Notes under the pieces: generated by a model
Databases searched by the model: none
What the model was told of the DNA's origin: nothing
What the model saw: the letters and a program-made list of their open reading frames with translations, nothing else
Program-made: the position numbers and the translations under genes
Part shown: piece by piece, positions 1-11,590 of the stretch
Position numbering within the stretch: position 1 is the stretch's first letter
Layout: every line of letters begins with the position of its first letter
NCBI GenBank assembly: GCA_030340625.1
Contig: JAOPHQ010002031.1
Location: 1-64,000 of the forward strand
Length of the DNA: 64,000 bases
Source: Merluccius polli
Taxonomy: Eukaryota; Chordata; Actinopteri; Gadiformes; Merlucciidae
Direction of reading: 5' to 3'

Positions 1-551
1 CAATAAACATATAAACTACTCTGATTCATGTAGACAGTGTTTTTAAATATTCTCTCTTTTTTAATGTAACTACTGTCCTGTACTTGCTGCTTTCAGTCAC
101 TCAAAGTCCATACATTCGTAGCATTGGTGGCCCTGCAGTTAGAAGTTTTCTTTCTGTGTTTAACCATTTTCACACATGGTTCCATTTGTTTCCTTGATGG
201 TTGTACCTTTCCCCCTGCTAGACAAAACTGCATGAAACAGTTTGTACTTACTTTTCAACATTCGACGAATCTTCTTCCTAGCTGTCAAGGTGTTTACTTC
301 ATGAGGTTGGGGTACCTTCCCCTTTAAACTCATACCACTCCACGCAAGAGCCTTTAGGGACCTTGTCTATCAGAAGCGTGTGATTTTCACAAGCTGGGAG
401 AAAAACAGGGCAGTTTGTTTGTTGGTTTTGTGATAAATATGTATATTGCTTAAATGTATGACAAGAAGCAAGCATTGAAGTATACACTTACATACATACA
501 CATGTACATGAGCAAACATTTTTTTTGCATTTTAATACCTTTTTTTTTTAC

Positions 552-2279
552 CTTTTAAATCTTTGGCTGCTGCTCGTACATGAACATATCTGGGGGCAGA
601 GGATCCGGCCGTGTTAATAGCAGTGAAGGAGAGGTTGACCGCAGAGTGAGTCACATAGATGCTGTGCTTGGTGGAGGCCCCCGTGGTCTGACCATTTAAC
701 TTCTTCTTGTCTGGACACCGGCAGCCGTGTTGGGGGTCAGTCAGGGTGTAGTTGACCCCTCCAACCTGTGCCGCTAGAGGTACCGCCTGGAGAGTAAATA
801 TCTCATCAGAAATACACAACTTTTAATATTCACTGACTCTATGATCAGAAATACACACCTTTCAACATTCTTTTTGTTATTATTTCGGGGGATCACTGTT
901 GATCATTCTCCAGCTTACCTTCCATGTAAACACAAGCAGCCGTGTGCCATTTTCAAAAGCTGTGTTGGTCTTTAGCTCAACTTCTGGGGTTTGTTCAATT
1001 TCTGTGCATAAGGACAAACACACCAATTCACCGGTGGTGAACTCATTTCATAGATGTCATCAGCACATGTTACATGTCACTTGTGAACGAGTGAATCATA
1101 AATGTTTAGGGAGTAAACTGGTGTCCATTCTGTAAAGAACTGGGATTATATTATATTCTACAGTATACATTCTACATTATCATCACCTATACCTAATAAT
1201 CACACACTTGCTTATAAGGAGGTTCTGAGGTCAGAGGTCACCTGCAGGAACAGTGAGGGTGGAGGACCAGTCGCTCCATGAGTCGGTGAACAGCATGGAT
1301 CTCTGTCTGACCTGCACCTGGTAGGCCGTCTGTCTCTGGAGATCCTCAATCAACACCCAGTCTGCTCAGATCATAAATATATATACATATTTCAATTTAT
1401 TGATTTGCTTTGCTAACTTACTATTAATAATTATCAATTTAGCAGACGCTTGTATCCAAAGCAAAAAGTAGTGAATTCTGATACATGTCACTAAGGAGCA
1501 GGTAGAGATGTTATGGCATCTTGCTCAAGGATGCCTTCAGGTTAGGCTGTAGGCATCCTTGAGCAAGGGATTGAGGGATTGAACCCAGAACCTTTTGGCT
1601 GGGAGTTGAACATCCTAACCACCAAACACAAAATACTATTTCTATTTTAACACTGTATGTCTATAGCTAACACATGGCAATGACATATGACTTATTCAAA
1701 TAGTCAACTTGTCATGGTATACATAGAATATAGGGGAATACCTACACACATGCCTATCGGTGGTCTTTCTGTTTGTTATCTAAAAGAATAAGAGAAAGGG
1801 TCCAATAAATCAAACACGCAGAAATAACCCAAACAAAGTTTTACAAACAGCAAACAGTCAAAACATCTACAAATGTATGTTATATCTAGGCTATTTCCCA
1901 GACACTTTCCCCCAAAGCGACTTACAGTGAATTCAGATACATGTCACTCATGAGCATGTGAGGGTTAAAGCATCTTGCCCAAAGGTGCCTCCAGGTAGAC
2001 CTAGACCACGGACCTTGGGGACCCTCTGAACTATTCTGCCCCAACGTATTTATAGGGAAATACATATCGTAGCCTTAATAATCACTCACATTTGCCCACG
2101 TCTGAGTTGCGCTGTCCAGTCTTCGCACCAGGACGTCCACGGACGCCAGCTCCCCCTGGCCTCTCCAGGTGAGGTTCAGCTTGCGGTCGGACCAAGAGGC
2201 GCTCACGGTCTGTGGCGCTGGTAACTTCACTGGATCAGGTGAAGCGGGCCAAGACGTGGAAGTAAAGTGTCAGGCTACC

Positions 2280-2364
<85 letters not shown>

Positions 2365-2709
2365 CTTGTTGCCCTTTACCTCTGGTCTCCAGGGTGACTG
2401 TGGTGTTGGCGGAGGAGCAGGAGGAGTTCCCCAGGTGGGCCGTGACCACTATGTAGACGGGGCGCTTCTCATTCAGCTGGCCGGCGCTCACCACGGTCCG
2501 GTTGGTGGTGAGGCCGCTCTCGATCACGGGATATTCTGGCGCTATGGTAGTGCTGACGGCCCACAAACACACTGCGGGTCATTTCATCTGCGCCGATGCG
2601 CACTGCTGCTGCGTCAAGGTACGCCATGGGTCTGGGACTCACCTGCGGAGGCTGCAGCGGTGCCGCTGGTTTACGCGCGCCTCTTACAATAATGTAACTA
2701 CACGTGTAT

Positions 2710-2778
<69 letters not shown>

Positions 2779-2786
2779 GCCCATCG

Positions 2787-2831
<45 letters not shown>

Positions 2832-3205
2832 TATATATATATATATATTAGCGATGGGCCGATAACAGCATTATCGGCTGCGATAACGCGAGATTTTTAT
2901 CGGCGATAATATTTTATCGCCCCCCCCCCCCCCCCCCCCCCCCCCCGCTCAACAATCGCGCAGACCCACTTTTAGTCATTATTTAGGTAATATAAGTCAT
3001 TATTTAGGTAATATAAGTCATTATTTTGGTAATATAAGCCCTAACCCTAACCCTAACCCTAAGCCATTATTTAGGTAGCAAACACATATTATGGACACCT
3101 TCGACATCATTCAAAGGAGCCACGTTAATCTAGATTAACCTAGATTCATTTCAAGATTAGTCTAGATTAATCTAGATTAAATATTTTAATCTATGCCCAT
3201 CTCTA

Positions 3206-3293
<88 letters not shown>

Positions 3294-6200
3294 TTTTAAT
3301 TAATTAATTATTTTTTTAAATTATTATTATTTTTTAAATCACATTGTTTTGTAATTTGTCAAAGACAAACTCCCGCACTGGGCTGGCTCTACACAGTGAA
3401 ACACAGGTGAAACTTTAGGGTGTTTATACGCCTGGTCCGTTGGGTCCATTGGTTTCCAACCCTGGAGCGTTTCTTTCTATCCCAAGTTCGGTCCGTGTGG
3501 CCAGATGTGAACACAGCCACCGCCCGAGGGTGTGGACTACGACAAGCGCACCGAGACCACCTGCACAGGGTGGTCTCCACCTGTAGGCCTACAGGATGCT
3601 CTCCACCTGACCATGGTGGTCTCCACCTGCACAGGGTGACCTGTAGGCCAACAGGGTGGTCTCCACCTGTAGGCCAACGGGTGGTCTCCACCTGCACAGG
3701 GTGGTCTCCACCTGTAGGCCAACAGGGTGGTCTCTATCTGCACAGGGTGGTCTCCACCTGTAGGCCAACAGGGTGGTCTCTACCTGCACAGGGTGGTCTC
3801 CACCTGCAGGCCTACAGGATGCTCTCCACCTGCACAGGGCGGTCTCCACCTGCAGGCCTACAGGATGCTCTCCACCTGCACAGGGCGGTCTCCACCTGCA
3901 CAGGGTGGTCTCCACCTTTAGGCCAACAGGGTGGTCTCCACCTGTACAGGGTGGTCTCCACCTGCACAGGGTGGTCTCCACCTGTCCAGATACAGGGTGC
4001 TCTCCACCTGTACAGGGTGGTCTCCACCTGCACAGGGTGGTCTCCACCTGCACAGGGTGGTCTCCACCTGCACAGGGTGGTCTCCACCTGCAGGCCTACA
4101 GGGGGAGACCACCCCACCTGCACAGGGTGGTCTCGGAGCGGTTCCGTTGCAGTGATGCAACCCAATGAGGGAACAGTTTGCGCGCACATGGCTTTTGTTT
4201 ACCAATTTGGTTCCGTTTTTAAATGTTGCCGTGGGAAAACAAACCGAACCAGGGTGTAACATGGCAGCACCTTAAGTCCCTGATTCTGAGCAAAGCTAAC
4301 GGACTTTAGGTGTGAAAACGCCTTAAGTTGCAATTGAGTTGCATGGTTTGCAACGCACTGGAGACTTTGTCCGAAACTCAGCCGCAACAGTTTGTTAAAC
4401 TCTCAACTTTGTGAAAATGATTTCCCACCTGAGGCTCATTTGATCAAGCTCCTTGAACGGAGTGTGAAATGATCTGTTGGTCTCTCTTTTGAGTAGCAAG
4501 TCCTTCACCCACAGACGTTAAAGATGCAAATGTAGTTGCAAATTCTCTAAAAAAAAATAATAAAAAAAATATCTAGCTAGTTAATTTTAGTGAAATAAAC
4601 TATTAAATCCTGTTGCGACCGATTATTTTGTAATTGCTTAGTGTAACTGTCAAGTTGCATGGAAATGATGTTTCACGCAATTTGCAACCTGCAACTAGTT
4701 GCGTGAGAGTTTCACCGTAAAGCCAGCCTCACTTGCATTAATGCATTTATTTGCGACGTTTCGGTGCTTGACCTTCATCAGCAAATGACGCAGTTAATGT
4801 GGTTCACAATTCATGTCAGGTGCGCTGCCGTTCGCAACCAGTTGGTCTTTTCATGACTTATTATTATATTATAGGCTATTGTATTGAATAATATCCATGA
4901 ATGTATGAACTCAGCTGCGCACGCAGGTGGTGCTCAGCTGCTCCAGTCCCGCCAGCTGTCAGCTGTTCTGGTCCTCATTGAAATGTCAATCAATTCAGTC
5001 CGTTTCACAGTAAAGACACCACGATCCGTCGGATTACATTTACTTGTGTCTTCATTTTTATTATTTATTATCACTTGAAAGAAATTGCAAACATGACCTG
5101 TTAATGCTTTTGACCAACTTATACTTAACCAACTTATATACCTAACGTGATTTTTTAATGATACAATCGATTTCGTCCTACGCCTAAAGTTGGCCTATAC
5201 AATAATTGTATCAAGATCCGGCTATAAGATAATTCGACTATGCTGCATATGACTAACTGAAGTCATGTAACCAATTTCTATACATTTAGGGCAGCTGTAG
5301 GAGATGTGTGGGTCAAATGGCTGCTCTAGTGTTGTAAGAGGATGTGGTGGGGGGCTGCGTAAGAAGAAGTGAGCCTGTTTTCAGACAACGCACCGACTTA
5401 TTGGCGGTGTTTTTGGCTACTGGCACGTCTCAGAGTTAGGAGATACAGCTGTTTAATGCCTGGCTGCAGTCAATGCCGGTATGGAAACAAATTGACACTT
5501 TACGCACGTGTGCGTAAAGTGTCCATTTGTTTCCATACACCGCTGCACAACGGAGTCTGTTGTGTCTCTTATATCGGTCTGAACCAGGGGCGTCTCTAGG
5601 ATTTTGACACATCCGGGGCTTAGCCCAGAATTGTTAAGCTGATGCGCGCGCATAGCCCGCGCCGAAATTTTTACACATAGAGACATTCGAACATTTGTGA
5701 CATCCCAAAGACACCTGAACAGCTTGCTGCCTGCTGCCTGACACCGCTGTTTTGGGTGAATGACGTGCGACCTGGGGGTGTTAACCACTTGTGCGCCAAA
5801 GCCAAAGCTTTGGCTTTAAAAAAATAAAATAATAATAATAATTGTTACTCAAACCTGTCCAAAAACACTGTTTTATCGAAGCATCAACCTAAGATGACCG
5901 TAGTTTAACCTTCCTCTTTCGGCAAAGAGGAAACAGCCAGGTCACCGGACTCGCCGCTCCTGTGTCAGCACAGAGCAGGCACACTTTGCTCCCCCTCCCC
6001 CTCTTGTCTTTAGATGTTGCACCGTCACGCGAGTCACGTGACGCAAAGCAAAAAACTTGATAATAAAGCATTTTCTATTTAATTATAAACTTTGTTCTCA
6101 TTCTGTCCTAGGTTTTAACTATTTAATAATAAAAAAGGAAACATCACAAAAAACACTTAAGGTCATGAAAATTAATTGAGATTTAGCATTTCAATGACGC

Positions 6201-7252
6201 ATCCACCTTATTTATTGAAAAGTAGGCCTATCGGTATCGGTATCGATATCGGCGATACTGGCCCGTATTTACTTGGTATCGGATCGATACCAAAATATGC
6301 AGTATCGCACACCACTAGCAAACACTCTTCTATAGCGCTTGATTTTAGATCAACATACTTTTAACCTCTGATAGGCTACTGTGTGGGGGAGAGGGACCTC
6401 TGATAGGCTACTGTGTGGGGGAGAGGGACCTGCTCTGATAGGCTACTCCTGTGTGGGGGAGAGGGATCTCTGATAGGCTACTGTGTGGGTAAGGACATCT
6501 GATAGGCTACTGTGTGGCATGTCGCTCCCATGCCACATTATTAGTTTTACAAGAGGGCATGGCAGAAAGTGTACCAAGTGTCCTCTACTTTGATTAAACT
6601 TCTGTCACAAGAACTTATATTTCACTATGTGATGCTTTCATTTTATTTGTTAATTCTTTGGATTTTCCCGTTCACTCTTCCATTCCATCAACAATTGACA
6701 TTTTGAATATGACATTTTGTCATATTCATACATTTCCCGTGGCGTTAAAGGGGATGTTTTGTGACCATATATGATAATTTATGGGTGCAAATGTATGGTA
6801 ATGAGCTAAGCTGGCACGAGCATTTAGAACGGATTTAGAACGACCGGTATTCATCAAGGGAAATTGCGCACGAGTGTGTGCGCACGACAAGCATAAGGAC
6901 GCTTGAGAAATCCCAACATTTTCGTGCTTTCGTTAGAATTTAGAACTGTTGATAAATGAGCTGTTGATAAATGAGCTGTTGATAAATGAACTGTTGATAA
7001 ATGAGCTGTTGATAAATGAACTGTTGATACATGAACTGTTACATGAACTGTTGATAAATGAGCTGTTGATAAATGAACTGTTGATAAATGAACTGTTGAT
7101 AAATGAGGGCCCAGGGCCTTGAGTGGTGAGCATGAGCATATCATATACCTCGTATATCATACATCCTAAACTTGGACAACACATCATTTTAACATTATAA
7201 ATTCACCTGATGTCACTGAATTAGCGACCTTGGCGCCATCACCCCCCCCCCC

Positions 7253-7286
<34 letters not shown>

Positions 7287-7552
7287 CACTGTCGCTCTCT
7301 CTGTCTCTCTCTCTCCCTCTCTGTCTCTCTCTTTCTCTCTTTCCTACAAACAATTTCGTACATTCACTTAACTTTCATATGTATGAATACCATTGTTCAC
7401 TAAACAAAACCTGTGTTTGGAGAACGTTACTTACTTGATTAACAGCTCATAGGTCACATTGCTGGCAGAGGTGGACCTTCTCCATTCACATGTGTAGATA
7501 GTTGTAACTGAATTAATCCTGAAACACTGCGGGTTTCCAGGGGCCTCACATG
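552..7552 (-). CDS. Class I cytokine receptor, IL-12 receptor beta-1-like (partial; 3' part beyond left edge)
   Basis: Six exons read on the minus strand, in transcript order: 7435-7552, 2380-2552, 2090-2229, 1242-1361, 919-1001, 552-786. They encode extracellular fibronectin-III/cytokine-receptor modules. The first has the paired-cysteine start of domain 1 (CFRINSV..YTCEW). The fourth has the WSXWS box as WSDWS. The last has a Cys pair (CRCPDKK) followed by a beta-strand pattern ending AINTAGSS. Order and the Cys pair resemble IL-12 receptor beta-1, which binds the p40 subunit of IL-12/IL-23 at the lymphocyte surface. Other gp130-like receptors cannot be excluded. Transmembrane and cytoplasmic exons would lie left of base 552. 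Exon phases join except between 2090-2229 (ends phase 0) and 1242-1361 (needs one carried base), so a small exon may be missing or a frame error is present. The 4.9-kb intron between the first two exons is filled with repeats. Confidence 0.68.
2282..2362. repeat. (GT)n microsatellite, about 81 bp
   Basis: Uninterrupted GT dinucleotides in the receptor intron, only 18 bases beyond the donor side of exon 2380-2552. Read from the gene strand it is (CA)n immediately after the 5' splice site, a position where CA repeats can act as splicing enhancers (hnRNP L sites, known for other genes). The open frames through it are meaningless. Confidence 0.97.
2706..3285. repeat. AT-rich microsatellite block with poly-C run
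   Basis: Three long (AT)n blocks (about 2706-2775, 2790-2850, 3207-3285) surround short unique pieces, including CGATGGGCCGATA motifs at 2776-2796 and 2850-2870 in opposite orientation, which look like the two ends of a small hAT-type MITE. A run of 27 C lies at 2920-2946. A telomere-like (CCCTAA) run is at about 3038-3062. Confidence 0.85.
2940..3207 (-). mobile_element. Interspersed repeat, inverse copy of 21621-21845
   Basis: This segment ends in ATGCCCATCTCTAAT and contains repeated TCTAGATTAA motifs plus the tandem TAAGTCATTATTTAGGTAATA. The same sequence appears in the opposite orientation at 21621-21845, beginning ATTAGAGATGGGCAT. The TAGAGATG end is typical of fish hAT-like non-autonomous elements. 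Two diverged copies in one window support a mobile family. The target duplication is obscured by flanking (AT)n. Confidence 0.65.
3560..4135. repeat. Minisatellite, about 20-bp GTGGTCTCCACCTGCACAGG unit
   Basis: About 575 bp of imperfect tandem copies. The core unit alternates with a longer variant carrying TAGGCCAACAG or TAGGCCTACAG, giving a higher-order pattern. Open frames on both strands through it (up to 279 codons) come from the repeat and are not genes. It lies in the long intron of the cytokine receptor. Confidence 0.9.
4136..5478. other. Receptor intron, no gene seen
   Basis: AT-rich non-coding sequence with scattered inexact repeats of TTGCAACT-type words at 4320-4700. I found no exon with credible splice sites and phase, no long conserved frame and no RNA gene. 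Confidence 0.5.
5479..5538. repeat. Near-perfect 60-bp palindrome
   Basis: Left arm GTATGGAAACAAAT..ACACTTTACGCAC pairs with right arm GTGCGTAAAGTGT..ATTTGTTTCCATAC. There is one two-base mismatch step (TG versus CC) and a two-base centre (GT). It could extrude as a cruciform or be the centre of an inverted-repeat transposon. Confidence 0.85.
5539..6365. other. Receptor intron with hAT-like ends
   Basis: CAGGGGCGTCTCTAGG at about 5586 looks like the left terminus of a hAT element. At about 6225-6320 a block of GGTATCGATA repeats ends in CGCACACCACTAG, like a right terminus of another hAT family. I could not find the partner ends or target duplications. No gene was seen. Confidence 0.4.
6366..6527. 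repeat. Tandem repeat, about 32-bp CTGATAGGCTACTGTGTGGG unit
   Basis: About five decaying copies, the later ones shortened (loss of the GGGAGAGGGACC half). It lies in the receptor intron. Confidence 0.85.
6944..7107. repeat. Tandem 15-bp repeat GAACTGTTGATAAAT
   Basis: About eleven copies alternating GAGCT/GAACT, with one shortened unit near 7030-7045. The minus-strand open frames here (HLSTV or FINSS repeats) are repeat artefacts. It lies about 330 bp from the acceptor-distal end of exon 7435-7552. Confidence 0.88.
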
Positions 7553-8086
7553 CTGAACCTTCAGAAAGAAACCTCTCAAAATACATTCACCTCTCTCGTT
7601 AACCAATGTTTGCTACCAAAAGCTATGCTACTATTAGTTTTTCCTCAATTGCCTCGACGCAATTCCTCGAACAACTCACCAGATTTGCGAGAGAAATTAA
7701 AAACTACGGTAAGCTTTTACGTTACAGTGTTACTGTATTGACCCTGCAATTGGTGTGTTAACAATTTCGAGGCTTGTTTGCACCTGGATAAAGATGTGGT
7801 CTTTGAGTTTAGGTTGTGATTACTTGACTTAATTATATTGAGAGCATGTGTGGAAACAGGTGAATAGTGGTTGTGGTTATGTGTGTGTTTTTTGGGGTAT
7901 GGATTTGTGTTTAGGCAATCAATCTCCTCCTAATATTCAAATGTAGTTGTGACAAAACCACAGTTAGCCTATCTGCGGTTTTATCTATTCAAACCAGCAA
8001 TGACAAGTGAGATCCTGTTGATAACCATGCAACATTTCCGTTGAGATGCAAGAAGAAGATATGAGGGTGTGATATTGCATAATTAC

Positions 8087-8123
8087 CTTTGCCGACTCTA
8101 GAAAACACGACCAGCACTGCCAT
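8087..8123 (-). CDS. Candidate signal-peptide exon of the cytokine receptor
   Basis: On the minus strand an ATG at 8121-8123 opens MAVLVVFSRVGK and ends at a good donor (AAAG/GTAATT) in phase 1. That is the phase needed by the exon at 7435-7552, which would continue Ala-Cys-Glu-Ala-Pro. The frame stays open upstream (..PLHLCPWPLA), so a longer, more convincing hydrophobic leader is possible. The hydrophobic core is short, and the assignment rests only on phase and position. Confidence 0.3.
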
Positions 8124-8328
8124 GGCTAACGGCCATGGGCATAAGTGCAGCGGGGAGCTCCAACCGGTGAAACGTGAAGGAGACAGCAAGGGCGGCAGGG
8201 GACGTTTCAACCTCTCCATCACTGCTATTGTTTCACATGGTATCACATGCCTTCTTGTATTTAACTCTGCAAGGAAATGTCTGGGGAGTTTCACTTTTGC
8301 ATATCACAGTTAAAACCACAAGTGACGC

Positions 8329-8369
<41 letters not shown>

Positions 8370-9640
8370 CGTGTGTGTGCAAAAAAAAAGAAATGATTGT
8401 TCTCAAACAAGTCAGTGGATTTTTGAAAAACTTGCTCATCTCACTCACTCATTTTTTTCCTGTGAAGGAAGTCAATGTAAAACAGCAAATAGGCCTACAG
8501 AGTCAGTCCTATTACAGTAGGCTAGTTAAAGTTATTGTCTGTTATAAGTCTACTAACAGTTATTGCCACAGATACATTATTCCTTCTGCCACCCCTCAGC
8601 CCAAATATTCTTTGTGCTTTTCTTACGCAGATGTTCTTACGGGAACAATACTTTGAATCCACTCTATTCAAAAGCAAATAAAAAAAAAATAGGTTTTTAC
8701 TTTGTGCTTTCTAGTTTACACATCCTAGGCTAGGTAAATAGTACACCTCCAAGTAAAAACTCTTCTGTGCAAGCTGATACAAGCCATACTGCCATCTTTT
8801 ACTTTACCGACATTGAGAGGAAACCATGGTCAACCAAAACTAGAACGACACTTCGTTGTCAAAGACGCAATGGTCGTGGTCTTCCGGGGGTTTTGACTTG
8901 GACGGCACATGTTATGCTATGTGCACATCAGCACATGTTACGCTATGTGCACATCAACACGTCATGCTATGTGCACATCAACACATGTTATGCTATGTGC
9001 ACATCAGCACATGTCTGGCCATCAGGTTTGTAAAGTGATGCAGAAAGTGACGGGTGGCGTCTCTCTGAGCGCCTTGAAGCTGAACCGGAGCCAGACGCCG
9101 CCACCTGGCGGCCGCACGACGCTCACGACCATTCAAGATGGGGATCATCCACGATCATCAGTTTGGTGGTTAGTCGTTACTTAAGACCAACGCACACTTT
9201 GTGATAGCCTACTTCTTCTTTTTTAAGCCAATACACGTTATTGAGTATGAGCGTTATAATGAGCAATGTTATAGGCCAATATGAGCCCTCCCTCTGCACA
9301 GGGAGGTCGAGGAGGAGGTCCAGAGGCCTAGACTTCCACGGGAGGACTGCAGGATATCAGAGAGTTGAGGGCTCTGAGGGGCCATTGGACTGCGGGGGTG
9401 CTGATCCCGACCCGGTGCAGGGGACGGCCCACGGAGAGGAGGGAGGACGTGGAGAGGGAGACGTCTTCTTCTTCACACCTCCAGGAGTCGTCCCTCATGG
9501 CCGAGATACCCCATGTCCATCTTGGGTTAAAAAATGCTATATGATCTGAACCTGGCCAACATCACAGAGCAACTAACCAATAGGATTAGGAACAAACCTA
9601 ACCCCAAGTTGACAAATGTATCCCTGAAGTTGTATTATTT
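8124..9640. other. Intergenic, no gene recognised
   Basis: It contains a GT/GC-rich microsatellite (8335-8380) and the tandem repeat at 8912-9013. The GC-rich block 9290-9480 gives an open frame of 102 codons, but it has no recognisable motif or splice context. I do not call a gene here. Confidence 0.5.
8912..9013. repeat. Tandem 26-bp repeat ATGCTATGTGCACATCA..
   Basis: Four near-identical units of ATGCTATGTGCACATCAACACATGTT type. Overlapping open frames across it are artefacts of the repeat. Confidence 0.9.
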
Positions 9641-9659
9641 ATTTGCAGACATGGGACCA

Positions 9660-9760
9660 AGTCACACATGTGCAAGTCTCAAGTAAGTCCCAAGTCATTT
9701 TTTCTTGGGCAAGTCAAGTCAAGTCATAGGTTATGTCAAGTCAAGTCAAGTCACCTTATT
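9660..9760. repeat. CAAGT-rich simple repeat
   Basis: Repeated AAGTC/CAAGTCAAGT words (CAAGTCAAGTCAAGTCA near 9735-9755). This looks like the end of a dispersed fish repeat. No coding potential. Confidence 0.55.
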
Positions 9761-9901
9761 TTACCTGCACAATCTAATAAAGTGAAAAGACAGATATTAA
9801 TAACTTTCACTTAACTTCATTGGCCAATTTATCCAACCTGATTTGCATTGTAATTACTGATATTTAGTAAAATACATGGGCCTTCATTTGAAATATTTTA
9901 G

Positions 9902-11535
9902 TTGCCTTGCAACAACATGACTGATGACCCCATGGTTATCACAGCACAGGAGGTGTATAATGCCGTACACAAACTAACTAACAACAAAGCAAGTGGCCTT
10001 GATGGTATTGATGCTGAGCATTTGAAATATGCCAGTGTGAGAACATATCCTCTCCTCGCATTATGTTTTACTGGTTTTATGTTACATGGCATGCTTCCTG
10101 ATTCTATGCTTTCTGTTCTATTAGTGCCTGCAAGACTGGTAAAATTGGCAGTCTCGATAATTACAGACCCATAGCACTGGCAAGTATAGTATCTAAAGTG
10201 CTGGAAATGATCCTGTTGGACAAAATATATGAGTACATTCACTCCACAGATAATCAATTCGGCTTTAAACCCAAGCATGGCACTGACCTCTGCATTTATG
10301 CGCTAAAGGAAATGGTAGATAAATATAGAGGACAAAACTCATCAGTCCTTATGTCCTTTATTGATGCGTCACGCGCCTTTGATCGCATCAATCATTTTAA
10401 GCTTTTTACTAAGCTAACCCAAAGAGGGGTGCCGGGGAGCATAGTTAGGATTTTAGCCTACTGGTATGCCAACCAGACTATGAAAGTTAAGTGGGGAAAT
10501 AGTTTATCTCTCCCTTTTCAAGTAACTAATGGTGTCAGGCAGGGGGGAATTTTGTCCCCTGTACTTTTTAATCTATACATGGATGATCTGTCTAAGCAGT
10601 TAAATGCCTGTAACACTGGATGTATGCTGGGTGATAATCTAGTGAATAATCTGATGTACGCAGATGATCTGGTGGTACTGAGCCCAAGCAGCGCTGGTCT
10701 CCAGCAGCTTCTCAACATTTGCACCGTGTATGGGATTGAAAATGATATGTATAATGCCAGCAAGAGTGTTGTCTTAATTTGTAGAACCAAAGAGGACAAG
10801 GGTCAAATATTTCCAGATTTTAAACTTTCTTTTAATGTTCTTAATGTCTGCAGTAAGGTCAAGTATCTCGGCCATTTTATTACAGAACATATGACAGATG
10901 ATGAGGATATTCGCAGACAGTGCCGTAAGATGAATGCGCAGGCGAACATCCTCGCACGTAAATTCAGCATGTGCTCTGAAGCAGTTAAGATTACTCTGTT
11001 CAGAGCTTACTGCACACCACTCTACACTGCCCACTTGTGGTCAAGGTACAAGAGAGCTAGCTTTCAGAAACTGCAAGTGGCATATAATGATGCAATGAGA
11101 ATTCTACTCAAAAGGCCTAGATGGAGCAGTGCAAGTGCAATGTTTGTGGCTGCAAGAGTCAATACTCTCCAAGCTGTTCTTAGGAATCTAATGCACAGAT
11201 TCATGTGCCGTTTGGATGAGTCTGAGAATAGCATCATTGTCAATATAAGTAACCCTGTGAAGAGCTGCATCAGATATACCTCTAGTCTTAGGAGACATTG
11301 GCTTAACTGCTTGTATTTATAACCGTCTTAATTTATTGTGTAAAGGACTGTTTTTAATTCATGCTTTTAATTCATGTTTTAATTTTTTTAATTCATGTTT
11401 TTAATTCATGTTTTAATTCATGTTTCTAATTAATGTTGCTTGTTGGAGTCTGTATTTTGTATGTATCTATGGACCTTGAGTCGGCAATAAAGACATTGAT
11501 AACCCTAACCCTACCTAACCCTAACCCTATATATT
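9902..11535 (+). mobile_element. 5'-truncated non-LTR retrotransposon (LINE) with reverse transcriptase
   Basis: Two open segments, 9902-10132 and about 10120-11322, give one reverse transcriptase broken by a single frameshift near 10130. Visible motifs: NNKASGLDGIDAEHLKYA, NYRPIALASIVSK, the acidic motif FIDASRAFDRINH, the NGVRQGGILSPVLFNLYMDDL block and the catalytic YADD box (about 10659-10670). The C-terminal part after the palm is kept. The endonuclease domain and any first ORF are absent, so this is a 5'-truncated copy. The 3' end passes an AATAAAG signal at about 11486 and runs into CCCTAA-type repeats. The motifs fit the CR1/L2/Rex group of vertebrate LINEs, but I cannot fix the clade. 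Not active in this form. Confidence 0.88.
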
Positions 11536-11590
11536 ATATTAACTTATTAATATATTAATTAATATATTTACCTGACTTAAAAATATTATA

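Noticed and set aside
3420..4259. 279-codon open frame and several overlapping frames on both strands
   Set aside because: Produced by the 20-bp minisatellite, which is stop-free in several frames and sits in a receptor intron.
9241..9549. 102-codon GC-rich frame that might be a small gene
   Set aside because: No conserved motif, no splice partners and low-complexity composition; not supportable.
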